From Methanomicrobiales archaeon (GTDB lineage: Archaea; Halobacteriota; Methanomicrobia; Methanomicrobiales; Methanospirillaceae), in NCBI GenBank assembly GCA_012729535.1, contig JAAYCY010000049.1, forward strand, positions 28,780 to 92,779: DNA of 64,000 nucleotides, written 5' to 3'. This document shows, piece after piece, positions 26,542-35,023 of the stretch (position 1 is the first letter of the stretch; the number at the start of each line of letters is the position of its first letter). Under the pieces are notes generated by a model. The model worked only from the letters and a program-made list of their open reading frames with translations, was not told the DNA's origin and did no database searches. The translations under genes were made by a program, and so were the position numbers.

Positions 26542-26559
26542 TATCTATCTGGATAGATA
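26542..26559. promoter_or_regulatory. perfect palindrome between divergent isomerase and xseA genes
   Basis: Arms tatctatc and gatagata are separated by two bases, forming an 18-bp palindrome in the 44-bp divergent promoter gap. Its size suits a dimeric regulator, and the position could control both genes. Confidence 0.4.
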
Positions 26560-26575
26560 TAATCAATCAGGAATC

Positions 26576-27970
26576 ATGGATCAGGTGACCCTTGACAACT
26601 GGAATAAAAGCCAGGATCCCCGCACTTTTCGAGTATCAGAAGTGTCAGCAATTATCTCACGTCTGCTTGAAAGCGAAGAACTTCAAAATATCTGGGTAAC
26701 CGGGGAGATAACAAATTTCAAGCGTCATAGTTCCGGCCACCTCTATTTTTCACTGTCTGAACAAAAATCAGGAAAAGAATCGGTAATTTCGTGTTCAATC
26801 TGGAAAAGTAAAGCATTGTACCTGGATTTTACCCCGGAGGATGGAATGGAAGTCCGTGCTTATGGTTCAATATCCCATTTTGAGCCGGGTGGCCGATACA
26901 CATTTCAGATTTCTCAGATGAGACCCTCAGGGGCAGGTGAAAAAGCTCTTCTAATTGAACAATGGAGGCGTGAAATGGCCGCAAAAGGATGGTTCAATAC
27001 GGAAAGAAAACGCCCCCTCCCCCGGTATCCGGCAAAGATTGGTGTTGTCACTTCCCCGACAGGCGCGGTTATTCATGATATTAAAAAGGTGATATCCGGT
27101 CGGTTTCCTTCAGAAATACTTCTCTCTCCTGCCCTGGTCCAGGGACCTTCTGCACACGAGGATATTGCATCCGCAATCCGAAGGGTTCAGGATATGGTTG
27201 ATGTTATTATCGTGGGACGGGGTGGTGGAAGCAATGAAGATCTCTTTCCATTCAACCATCCGGTTGTCGTTGAAACAATTGTAAATTGTCCTGTTCCGGT
27301 GGTCTCTGCCATCGGTCATGAAGTAGACATTACTCTTGCTGATCTTGCATCTGATTTTAGTGCCTCCACCCCTTCACATGCAGCTGAGCAATGTGTTCCT
27401 GATCGCAGAAGTGAAGCTGAAAATCTCGTTCATTTGAGAAGAAGGATGTACCTCTGTCTTATAAATTACATGGAAACTTCACAGGAAGAACTGAATGAAA
27501 TTCGCGACCGGCTGTCACCCTCGAGATTGCAGCGGGAGATTGGAATCAAAAGACAGTACCTTGCAGATCTTTCTGACCGACTGGTTCATGCAGGACAAGG
27601 GTGCCGATCCAGAGTATCTTTTCTCCTGATTGAACTCAAAGGAAGAATTGAAGGAAAAAACCCCCGATATTTACTTCTCCGTGAACTGCCGGAAAGACGG
27701 TCTTATATGACGGAGATCCATAACCGTCTGACACACGGGATTTTTACCCGACTGGAAAAGGAGCAGTCTGACCTTCGCGCACTTACAGCAGTTCTCTCTC
27801 TTCACGGACCTGAGTCACTATTCAGACGTGGTTTTTGCCAGGTCATGTCTGAAGGTTCTCTGGTGCGAAAAGTTACAGATATCCATCCGGGCAGGATAGT
27901 ACAAATTCGGTTTTTGGATGGGACAGCAGATGCAGAGATAAAACAGGTGAATCATGACAAAAAAGTATGA
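26576..27970 (+). CDS. xseA: exodeoxyribonuclease VII large subunit
   Basis: 464 residues. An N-terminal OB-fold (about 18-112; IWVTGEITNFKRHSSGHLYFSL) is followed by the catalytic domain (about 130-440) with IGVVTSPTGAVIHDI, VDVIIVGRGGGSNEDLFPFN and VSAIGHEVDITLADLASD, all typical of XseA. It degrades single-stranded DNA into short oligonucleotides, in complex with several XseB. The family is bacterial in origin; its presence here suggests old gene transfer. The xseB gene overlaps its 3' end by 17 bases. Confidence 0.96.
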   Translation: MDQVTLDNWNKSQDPRTFRVSEVSAIISRLLESEELQNIWVTGEITNFKRHSSGHLYFSLSEQKSGKESVISCSIWKSKALYLDFTPEDGMEVRAYGSISHFEPGGRYTFQISQMRPSGAGEKALLIEQWRREMAAKGWFNTERKRPLPRYPAKIGVVTSPTGAVIHDIKKVISGRFPSEILLSPALVQGPSAHEDIASAIRRVQDMVDVIIVGRGGGSNEDLFPFNHPVVVETIVNCPVPVVSAIGHEVDITLADLASDFSASTPSHAAEQCVPDRRSEAENLVHLRRRMYLCLINYMETSQEELNEIRDRLSPSRLQREIGIKRQYLADLSDRLVHAGQGCRSRVSFLLIELKGRIEGKNPRYLLLRELPERRSYMTEIHNRLTHGIFTRLEKEQSDLRALTAVLSLHGPESLFRRGFCQVMSEGSLVRKVTDIHPGRIVQIRFLDGTADAEIKQVNHDKKV

Positions 27971-28139
27971 GGAAATGATTGCCGAACTGAAAGAAATAGT
28001 AAGGAAAATTGAGGATAATGAAACAAGCCTTGAAGAAATGATTGTTTTGTACGAACAAGGGACACTACTGATTCATCAGTGTGAAGAGAAACTTGCTGAA
28101 GTTGAAGTAAAAATCACAGAACTGGGAAGGGAATCATGA
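27954..28139 (+). CDS. xseB: exodeoxyribonuclease VII small subunit
   Basis: 61 residues, almost wholly helical (YEEMIAELKEIVRKIEDNETSLEEMIVLYEQG), the typical two-helix hairpin of XseB. It starts inside the end of xseA. The next gene starts with an ATGA overlap at its stop. Confidence 0.93.
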   Translation: MTKKYEEMIAELKEIVRKIEDNETSLEEMIVLYEQGTLLIHQCEEKLAEVEVKITELGRES

Positions 28140-28561
28140 ATTATTATATTCTTATTATACTTCTGGGAACATTTTTTATCGCCGGGATCCTGTCTTGTGG
28201 ATGTAATTCTTATGCAGAACCTGATATTGAGATAAATTCTTCAGTGAAACTGGTGAATCTCTCACCATCTGATTATACTATTACATATGACATAAGTATT
28301 GATGTAATAAATAAAGGGTCAAACAATGCATATGACGTCAGGGCAATGAGTATAATCAGTACACCTAAAGATCTCCCTGAGTACAGATTTGCTCATGAAA
28401 ATATTGAGATTGGGACGATTCCAAAACAGGAAACGGTGTCTGTAAATCGACGCTTATCCCTTCAGATGACAAAAGCCAACTACGATCTGCTCTCACAAGG
28501 CTTAAGAGATGTGGATGTCGAGACGAAAATCACCCGTGTCAGCTCAAATATCATGGGATAG
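28136..28561 (+). CDS. secreted or lipid-anchored protein of unknown function
   Basis: 141 residues. A hydrophobic N-terminus (about 3-20) ends in LSCGC, which could be a lipobox-like site, followed by a beta-rich domain (YDISIDVINKGSNNAYDVRAMSI) resembling a conserved CARDB/DUF11-type Ig-like fold. It overlaps xseB by 4 bases and so is probably in the same transcript. No specific function is recognised. Confidence 0.6.
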   Translation: MNYYILIILLGTFFIAGILSCGCNSYAEPDIEINSSVKLVNLSPSDYTITYDISIDVINKGSNNAYDVRAMSIISTPKDLPEYRFAHENIEIGTIPKQETVSVNRRLSLQMTKANYDLLSQGLRDVDVETKITRVSSNIMG

Positions 28562-28611
28562 CTTTATTTCCTCCAATACTTTTATCTGAGATAAACTGGG
28601 AATGTTACAGC

Positions 28612-28929
28612 GTGGCAACACGTAATCATACGATACTCATTGTTGATGTGGTCTATGCAATTATTGCATTAATTTGTGGATCACTTTTTTTATCATCTCT
28701 CGTTAGGTTCAGTGTCTATTCTATTCAATCTGGTCAGGCAGCTTCATGGACATGGGTGTGGGCAGGTGTTATGGCACTATTGCTAATTATCACCATATTT
28801 TCATTTCGCAGAATTGACCATTCTCCGATCAGAATGCTTGTTATTATCGGTCTTTTTGTTCCGCAGATAGTAAACCTGCTCCTTGACCAGACGATTCCTT
28901 TCCCGGAGGTCTGGTTTTTGAATACCTAA
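28612..28929 (+). CDS. small integral membrane protein, unknown function
   Basis: 105 residues with three or four hydrophobic helices (about 9-32, 43-62, 74-92). It starts with GTG at 28612, 50 bases after the previous gene. No recognisable family. An A-rich run follows the stop and precedes the convergent surface-protein gene. Confidence 0.55.
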   Translation: MATRNHTILIVDVVYAIIALICGSLFLSSLVRFSVYSIQSGQAASWTWVWAGVMALLLIITIFSFRRIDHSPIRMLVIIGLFVPQIVNLLLDQTIPFPEVWFLNT

Positions 28930-28936
28930 AAAAAAA
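28930..28936 (-). terminator. oligo-T terminator (minus strand)
   Basis: A run of A on the plus strand reads as oligo-T for the minus-strand surface-protein gene, ending 14 bases past its stop. It lies in the 20-base gap between convergent genes. Confidence 0.35.
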
Positions 28937-28949
28937 TGTAGCTGCCGGT

Positions 28950-29882
28950 TTAATTCGCAGCAAAGAATGTCAGGGTGTTACTGGTGGATTCAAGGAACTG
29001 ATCATTGCCATCAAACACAGCCCTGACCGGGACCGAACCTCCTTCCCAGGTGTTAATTGTTGCCGTAAACCTGCCATCTCCATCGGTTGTTGTTGTCAGG
29101 AGCGGCAGAAAGTCGGTTCCATAATCCGGGACTTCAATGGTAACAGTTGCCCTTCCAACACCTTTTCCCGAACTGTCAACAAGTCTGCCAGAAAGCTGTA
29201 CATCATCTCCAACACCAGGTCTTGTGGTATCTGCTGAAAGGGTAAGACTGGTAATTGATGGAAGTGATGATTCCGGTTCTGTTGCAGCAACAATTGTTGG
29301 AGTGGTTTTTCCGGAATCGACAGGAACATATCCAGATAATCCGGAGGTTTGAACAATTTCAGATTTTGCAAAAGCACCACTGACTCTTGCTACCGCCTGG
29401 AAATACCTGACCTGGTTAACTGAATCCGGTAATGCCCAGACGAAAATACCATTTTCTTGTGCTTTTATAGTCACTATGTCATGGAAATCATCATTGACCT
29501 CCATTTTTCCTGTAATGGTCACCTCTGCATTGTAGTTCCTGCCCCCGACATATCCTGCCAGTATTGCCGGCTGTCCTGCCTGATCTCCCGGAGGATAATA
29601 GGCGAGTTTTACCCAGGTATCGGATGTTGTAGATTTCGGAAGAGGCCCACTGGTTGGCTTTGGTGTCCAGTCAACTTCAACCGTAGGGAAAAGTCCAATT
29701 CCGGCAACAGAAGATAATTCAATGTCCCACCCCTGGTAAGGATTCCAGTAATGAGTCTGCGGAAAACCATCTTCAGCACTGACCATGGGAATTCCAAAAA
29801 TAATCAATGCTCCTGCAATAAGTAGAAACATCAGGTATCTGCGGTAAATTGCAGATATTGTCATTACCCCATCTGGTTTCAT
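28950..29882 (-). CDS. secreted protein with C-terminal Ig-like domain
   Basis: About 310 residues from ATG 29882. A basic start (IYRRY) and one hydrophobic segment (LMFLLIAGALIIFGIPMVSA) form a signal peptide or anchor. A middle region with YNAEVTITGKM and a FVWALPDSVNQVRYF segment is followed by a C-terminal bacterial-Ig-like domain (LSADTTRPGVGDDVQLSG...TTDGDGRFTATI). The open frame extends into hmgA to 30026, which is not credible. The ATG at 29864 (MTISAIYRR) is an alternative. A similar C-terminal domain occurs in the protein at 59608. It is likely a cell-surface protein. Confidence 0.75.
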   Translation of the reverse strand: MKPDGVMTISAIYRRYLMFLLIAGALIIFGIPMVSAEDGFPQTHYWNPYQGWDIELSSVAGIGLFPTVEVDWTPKPTSGPLPKSTTSDTWVKLAYYPPGDQAGQPAILAGYVGGRNYNAEVTITGKMEVNDDFHDIVTIKAQENGIFVWALPDSVNQVRYFQAVARVSGAFAKSEIVQTSGLSGYVPVDSGKTTPTIVAATEPESSLPSITSLTLSADTTRPGVGDDVQLSGRLVDSSGKGVGRATVTIEVPDYGTDFLPLLTTTTDGDGRFTATINTWEGGSVPVRAVFDGNDQFLESTSNTLTFFAAN

Positions 29883-29934
29883 ATAATACCCTTGGGTCAA
29901 TGAAAAGAAAGAGTTGTTGTGTAACAGATGAAGA

Positions 29935-31140
29935 TTACCTGCCCAGGGTGCTATGGGCGCGGGCAAGGTGCTGGGCTGCCAGGGCTCCAAGAAGGGACAA
30001 TTCCCCGGCCAGAACACCGGTAGCAACTATTTCCGCGAACTTTTTTGCACTACTACCTGGAGGATCTCCGCTACCCAAAACGCCCAGCATCCGGAGACAT
30101 TCGGCCTGTGTCTCTATTCCTGTTCCACCACCAACAGTCCCGACCGGAAGTGCAGGCAGGGTCACTGAAACATATACTCCATCATCTGCAGGATCTACCG
30201 TGGTGATACACAAAGATCCTTCAACAACGTGTGCTGGATCCTGCCCGCATGCAATGAACATGGCGGCAACGACATTGGCAGCATGTGCATTAAATCCAAG
30301 AGATCCTGCTCGTGCAGATCCAACAAGGTTCTTGCGCATGTTGACTTCCTGCATGGCAGATGCAGTGGTTTTGAGTACCTGTCTGATATGGTTTTCTGTT
30401 AGATGAATTCCAGCCATGACAGTCTTTCCTCTTCCCGCAACTACATTAACCGCGGCAGGCTTTTTATCGGTGCACCAGTTTCCAGATAAAGCAATGAGCC
30501 TGGCACCGGTCTCTTTGCTGATGAGTTCAGCCGCTTTGGCAGATGCAATAGTTACCATATTCATGCCCATTGCATCACCGGTTGAAAATGATAGTCTTAC
30601 AAATACCGATGTACCTGCAGTAGTAACCTCAATGTGTATCAGTTTTCCAAACCGGGTCGTGGTTTCTGCTTCTGCTCGTATCTCGCCTACATGAGTTAAA
30701 ATCCAGTCTGTTATGGATTTCGCATGAATGATGTTTTCTGCGGCAAAGACTGGCGCCCTGGTCATACCATCCTTTATAACCCTGACATCTGAACCGCCGG
30801 CACTGGAAATCAGGCTGCATCCTCTGTTTACAGATGCTATAAGAGCCCCTTCGGTTGTTGCAAGAGGGAGGTAGAAGGATCCTTGTGCATATTCACCATG
30901 AATAATAACCGGTCCTGCCACTCCTACAGGAACCTGGATAGTACCGATCATGTTTTCGCAGTTTTTTTTCACTACAGAATCAAGGGAGATAGAGCAGTCA
31001 CCAATCCGGTCAAGAGGGACCCCTGTCTCATTCTCAATAAATGAACGCCTAATAACTATTGCTTCTTTTGGGGGCAGTTCTTTCTCGAGGGCGTATAATT
31101 TTAGTGAGCCATCCCGCAACCTGCGGATGTATTCATCCAT
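29935..31140 (-). CDS. hmgA: 3-hydroxy-3-methylglutaryl-CoA reductase (class I)
   Basis: 401 residues. It reduces HMG-CoA to mevalonate with NADPH, the committed step to archaeal isoprenoid lipids. Hallmarks are ENMIGTIQVPVGVAGP (about 62-77), the catalytic Glu in TTEGALIAS, DAMGMNM for cofactor binding, the catalytic Lys in TDKKPA, and GTVGGGTG near residue 335. Class I membership follows from these motifs and the family's archaeal occurrence. It is divergent from trm5 with 45 bases between starts. Confidence 0.96.
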   Translation of the reverse strand: MDEYIRRLRDGSLKLYALEKELPPKEAIVIRRSFIENETGVPLDRIGDCSISLDSVVKKNCENMIGTIQVPVGVAGPVIIHGEYAQGSFYLPLATTEGALIASVNRGCSLISSAGGSDVRVIKDGMTRAPVFAAENIIHAKSITDWILTHVGEIRAEAETTTRFGKLIHIEVTTAGTSVFVRLSFSTGDAMGMNMVTIASAKAAELISKETGARLIALSGNWCTDKKPAAVNVVAGRGKTVMAGIHLTENHIRQVLKTTASAMQEVNMRKNLVGSARAGSLGFNAHAANVVAAMFIACGQDPAHVVEGSLCITTVDPADDGVYVSVTLPALPVGTVGGGTGIETQAECLRMLGVLGSGDPPGSSAKKFAEIVATGVLAGELSLLGALAAQHLARAHSTLGR

Positions 31141-31185
31141 GCATATCTGTTATACCGGCCCGGTCATAACACATGAGGGATGCTG

Positions 31186-32097
31186 ATGAGATCCTGGTGT
31201 GTCCGTGTACCCAGCTGTGATGGAGAACGAGTCCGGCAAAGTCTAATTGAGAAGGGATTGCTAAACCGGACCTGCAGGATCAGGACCGATGGGGAATATC
31301 TCCTGATTCCTACAAATGAACCTGTTGACGGGAGTTTGGTTGAAGAATTCACCTGTAATTCAGAAAAAAAAGTACTCCCCCGGTTTGAACAGGTGGGGGG
31401 AATTGCAATAATGCAGGAGGATGACACTCAGGGTGCACAGGAGATCCTTGCATCAAAATCATCATACCATACTGTTCTTTTTGCAGAAAGTGCCGTTGAA
31501 GGTGAATTCAGGACAAAAAAATTCACGGTTCTTGCCGGTGAAAACAGAACCTCAACTGAATATACTGAATATGGTCACCATTTTACCATAGATCTCCAGC
31601 AGGCATATTTTTCTCCCCGGTTATCAGGAGAGAGGCAACGGATTCTTCAGATGATGCAGAAAGGTGAGCGGGTTGTTGACATGTTTGCCGGTGTAGGTCC
31701 CTTTGCTATAACGATGGCTGAAAAAGCATCAATTGTATATGCCGGAGATTTGAATCCTGGTGCGGTGATTTTAATGACCCGCAATATCCAAAAAAACCAC
31801 TCCGGTAATGTAGTGCCAATTCTTGCTGATGCTATGCACCTTCCTGGAATTATTTCAAAACAGGCAGATCGGATAATCATGAACCTTCCCCTCCATGCAA
31901 GCCCTTTTCTTCCTGCAGCGTTTCAGTTATGCAGACCTGGTGGAACCATTCATCTTTATGCTCTTGTGAAAAAGGAAGATGAATTAGTGGATCTGATACA
32001 CCAGTATCCTGTCCAGGACATTGGAATGAAATATGTCAGATCATATTCACCTGACCAGTTTCATATGGTATATGATATTATTACGGCAAATTTCTAA
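31186..32097 (+). CDS. trm5: tRNA (guanine-37-N1)-methyltransferase Trm5-type
   Basis: 303 residues. Motif I is VVDMFAGVGPFAITMA (about 162-177), followed by YAGDLNPGAV, the substrate motif NLPLHA and the C-terminal IHLYALVKKED strand. The N-terminal domain (about 1-60) fits the D1 region. The enzyme makes m1G37 in tRNA and prevents frameshifting. The ATG at 31186 (MRSWCVRVPS) was preferred because a GAGGG motif precedes it by 6 bases; ATG 31180 also exists. Confidence 0.88.
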   Translation: MRSWCVRVPSCDGERVRQSLIEKGLLNRTCRIRTDGEYLLIPTNEPVDGSLVEEFTCNSEKKVLPRFEQVGGIAIMQEDDTQGAQEILASKSSYHTVLFAESAVEGEFRTKKFTVLAGENRTSTEYTEYGHHFTIDLQQAYFSPRLSGERQRILQMMQKGERVVDMFAGVGPFAITMAEKASIVYAGDLNPGAVILMTRNIQKNHSGNVVPILADAMHLPGIISKQADRIIMNLPLHASPFLPAAFQLCRPGGTIHLYALVKKEDELVDLIHQYPVQDIGMKYVRSYSPDQFHMVYDIITANF

Positions 32098-32108
32098 ATG
32101 ATCACCAA

Positions 32109-32441
32109 TCAAACAGGATGTGGTATCCTAAAAACGAGGCAGAAATGACATTCCATGGGAATACCCAGGAGATTGAGGTGCAGGGGGGTGTTATTCATCT
32201 CATTGCTTATATCGTTATAATATGCTTCTGATGACTCGTTTGAATTTGGAATGCTGGAATTGATTAGTACAAGGCTATCATTGTCCGCAAATGGGATGGC
32301 TTTGGAGAATAAAAAAATATTGTGAGTGATATTTGATTGTTTACTCGAATTTATTGTATGATTTTCTTCCTCTGCCACACTACTGGTAACGAGGAGTAGT
32401 ATCATGGTCAGGAAGAACAGACGTGACAAAAGTAGCATCAT
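32109..32441 (-). CDS. possible small secreted Asn/Ser-rich protein
   Basis: 110 residues with a convincing signal peptide (about 1-23, ending SSVAEEE) followed by an Asn/Ser-rich region with many potential N-glycosylation sites (NHT, NSS, NIT, NES, NNT). There is no recognised domain, and the C-terminus looks unordered. It is convergent with trm5. It may be a real lineage-specific surface protein. Confidence 0.45.
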   Translation of the reverse strand: MMLLLSRLFFLTMILLLVTSSVAEEENHTINSSKQSNITHNIFLFSKAIPFADNDSLVLINSSIPNSNESSEAYYNDISNEMNNTPLHLNLLGIPMECHFCLVFRIPHPV

Positions 32442-32564
32442 GTAATATCATCGATACCAGAGAAAGGCTTTTCCAGACTATGATGGCAAAAACACTGAAC
32501 TTTCACAAATGAAAGAATATATTGATAATTCACGGCGTGAAATGATAATGAACTGGTGTGACTG

Positions 32565-32915
32565 ATGGAAAAACTGCCCTGTGAAACAATTGTATGGGAT
32601 TTACTTCCCGCTATCCGAGCCGTTCTCGCAGGAGAAATGGTAAAACGCGGGCTTTCCCAAAAGATGGTTGCCAACATGCTGAATATGGCACCCTCTGCAG
32701 TATCTCAGTATATTTCTGGAAAACGTGGATATCGGATTAGTTTTTCACCAGAAGTTACAAAGGCCATATCTGAATTAGCTAATGACATGATCCAGGGAAA
32801 TATAACTGATCCGAGAGACAAAATTTGTAATATTTGTTACCTTGTCAGGGGAGGAGATGCACCATGTTCGGTATGTGCTCCCTCCGACATAGAACCTGAA
32901 AAGAGTGGTGATTAA
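32565..32915 (+). CDS. HTH regulator with C-terminal Cys motif
   Basis: 116 residues. The N-terminal part has an Xre-type helix-turn-helix (LSQKMVANMLNMAPSAVSQYISGKRG) and an adjacent SFSPEVTKAISELANDMIQG helix. The C-terminus carries four cysteines in CNICYLVRGGDAPCSVC, a pair of CxxC sites that could hold zinc or an Fe-S cluster and act as a sensor. This type is widespread in methanogens. Targets are unknown. It is convergent and overlapping by 4 bases with the HTH-PAS gene, an odd tail-to-tail layout. Confidence 0.8.
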   Translation: MEKLPCETIVWDLLPAIRAVLAGEMVKRGLSQKMVANMLNMAPSAVSQYISGKRGYRISFSPEVTKAISELANDMIQGNITDPRDKICNICYLVRGGDAPCSVCAPSDIEPEKSGD

Positions 32916-34183
32916 TGTTCCCGTATTACGATACATACACCGCTTACAATTCCTCCCTGGATTGATAACGGCGAAGTTGAAATAAACACCTTTTTCTTTC
33001 TTCCTCCTCTCGCCCTGATTATTGCTTTCAAGCTGGTAATATTTTCACCTGAAGAGGTTTCCATAACAAGGTCTCTCCCTCCATTTAGTTCGGGAGTAAT
33101 AATTGAAAGAGCTGAACTCCCGATGAGTTCATCCCTGGGATAGCCAGTCATCAGTTCAGCTCCTTTGTTCCACGACAGGACTTTTCCCGCAGGGGTGGTG
33201 GTAATCACGGCTTCATGGAGCATATCCATCAATGCTGAAAGAAGAACCTGTGCTGTTCCTCCTTCCTGAAATCCTGTTATATCACGTGATATACCTATTA
33301 CTTCGTGAACTTCTCCTTTATTGTCTGGTATCGGAAAGAGTCGCTCATCAAACCAATGCATGTCACCATGTTCCTGCATTGAAAAAATCATACGGTATGG
33401 CTCTCCTTTTGCACATACATAAGCGACTGCATCCTTTATCAGGGAAAGAGAGTGAGGATCACAAAATGATGATCGGTTTTCCCCAACAAATGTTTCGGCA
33501 CCTCTCCGGCATATCTTTGCATATTCAGGATTCACGTAAGAAAAAGTCAGGTCAGGAGTCATTACTAAAACCCGGTCAGCAGTTTCGGTTGCCAGTGCAC
33601 GAAATAATGCCTGGTACCTGTTTTTATTTTCCTCTGCCTCTTTCCAGTCATTGACATCTTCTAAAACAAATACGTGTCCACCAGTTCCGTTAAACATTAC
33701 AACATCAGCTATTGTCATCCAAATCAGTCTTTTTCGTTCTGATTTCATGAGTTCAACATCTGATGCAAATACAACCGGCCGGTCAGATGAGATAATTCTG
33801 GTTCTCACCTCCTGTCTCAAACCCTGCATCGTGAGTAAATCCAGAATATTTCTTCCGATTAATTGTTCCTGCTTAGTTTCAAGAAAATCCGCAGCACTGA
33901 CGTTGGCATTTTTTATCTGGTATCGTTCATCGGTTTGAAGGATAGCAGTTGAAAGGTAGGAAAAAAGTGAATTAATAGGAATTTTAGTCGCAAGAAAAAA
34001 GATTTTTGCTTTTCCTACCGAACGGACATCAACCATTCCTGATTGAAACATTAGCTCGATGTATTTTCCAATGGTATTCCGGGACATGGACAACCCACTG
34101 GAGATTTCAGATATTGTCATTCCCTCTGGATTTGCTCGAAGAATCTCGTTAATTCTGGATATATAATAATGTGAGTTATCCAT
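32912..34183 (-). CDS. HTH-PAS-PAS-PAS sensory regulator
   Basis: 423 residues, soluble. An N-terminal winged HTH (about 5-60: MTISEISSGLSMSRNTIGKYIELM) precedes three PAS domains (about 72-185, 190-305, 310-423), each with the usual W/G.. and DIT-type linkers. There is no kinase domain, so this seems to be a one-component sensor that binds DNA directly, or a scaffold. Winged-HTH/PAS fusions occur in Methanomicrobiales. No effector is evident. Confidence 0.85.
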   Translation of the reverse strand: MDNSHYYISRINEILRANPEGMTISEISSGLSMSRNTIGKYIELMFQSGMVDVRSVGKAKIFFLATKIPINSLFSYLSTAILQTDERYQIKNANVSAADFLETKQEQLIGRNILDLLTMQGLRQEVRTRIISSDRPVVFASDVELMKSERKRLIWMTIADVVMFNGTGGHVFVLEDVNDWKEAEENKNRYQALFRALATETADRVLVMTPDLTFSYVNPEYAKICRRGAETFVGENRSSFCDPHSLSLIKDAVAYVCAKGEPYRMIFSMQEHGDMHWFDERLFPIPDNKGEVHEVIGISRDITGFQEGGTAQVLLSALMDMLHEAVITTTPAGKVLSWNKGAELMTGYPRDELIGSSALSIITPELNGGRDLVMETSSGENITSLKAIIRARGGRKKKVFISTSPLSIQGGIVSGVCIVIREH

Positions 34184-34356
34184 CGATGGAAATGAGTTGT
34201 GGATGAAGTCTTATAAATTTTTGGTAATCTTCTTCACATATAATTCTGGTAGTTACAGGTAATGACAATACTTCCATCCCTTTAAAGATGATTAAATGGA
34301 TTACGAGAAGGGGTATTGAAGAGTAGAGAGTATTTTGGAAATTAAACCGGAATTAG

Positions 34357-34833
34357 TCAGATATTTTTCAGGGCAATAAGGTTTCTGACTCCATTTAGTC
34401 TCCAGACTACTGATCTTTCTTCAGTACAGATAGATTCAGGTGGATCCTGTGGTGAGTGCCCCAATGCTGCCAGAATATTGTTTGAAAGATGTTGTTCCTG
34501 GATAAGGTCTACAAACATACTCCTGATCAATTTTTTCTCTATTGAATTTGTTACTTCTTCCAGGTATCCCTGTAGGGTGACAAACATATAGCAGGAGAGA
34601 TCCCTTGTATATTTATCAATTTCCACCGAAACATATGGAGATTTTCTAAAATATTCTATCTTAGCTCCATATTTCGTTGATAGAAAATAGATGTGCTTTC
34701 CATCAAAGACATACAAAAATGGTGCAATATATGGATATTTTTCTCCTGAAAAAGCGATTCTGGCCATAAACCGGCTATGAATCAATGCATCATACTCATC
34801 CTTTTCCATCCGGGGGATTTTCACTATCTCCAT
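34357..34833 (-). CDS. pyridoxamine 5'-phosphate oxidase-like flavin split-barrel protein
   Basis: 158 residues. The split-barrel pattern is clear: RMEKDEYDALIHSRFMARIAFSG, then YPYIAPFLYVFDGKHIYFLST, SPYVSVEIDKY and the VVWRLNGV end. The family binds FMN or F420 and includes oxidases, reductases and flavin storage proteins. The substrate is unknown. It is divergent from the TPR gene at 35024, with a palindrome between them. Confidence 0.85.
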   Translation of the reverse strand: MEIVKIPRMEKDEYDALIHSRFMARIAFSGEKYPYIAPFLYVFDGKHIYFLSTKYGAKIEYFRKSPYVSVEIDKYTRDLSCYMFVTLQGYLEEVTNSIEKKLIRSMFVDLIQEQHLSNNILAALGHSPQDPPESICTEERSVVWRLNGVRNLIALKNI

Positions 34834-34917
34834 GATACCTAAAAAAACATTTACTCCACTGCTAATAAACCATACAGAACTGGTCTCCAGTAAAAATCAA
34901 TTGCATTATCTATTAAT

Positions 34918-34937
34918 ATCAGATATACCTATCTGAT
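34918..34937. promoter_or_regulatory. 8-bp-arm inverted repeat in divergent promoter region
   Basis: Arms atcagata and tatctgat flank the spacer tacc in the 190-bp gap between the flavin split-barrel gene and the TPR-protein gene. It is a perfect palindrome of operator size, 85 bases from the minus-strand start and 87 from the plus-strand start. Confidence 0.4.
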
Positions 34938-35023
34938 GCTCTCCTTTTTGAAAAGGGAAACTACTTTATTGTATGCGTCAGATCCTGATTGGAATCTTTA
35001 TACAAAAATCGATGGAATAACTT

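Noticed and set aside
28950..30026. Long version of the Ig-like surface protein beginning inside hmgA
   Set aside because: It would overlap the 3' end of hmgA by 92 bases, and the extra N-terminal residues precede a normal signal peptide. The shorter start at 29882 is preferred.
30416..30694. Open frame opposite the HMG-CoA reductase gene
   Set aside because: It is the antisense shadow of a well-conserved coding gene; the conserved motifs are all on the minus strand.
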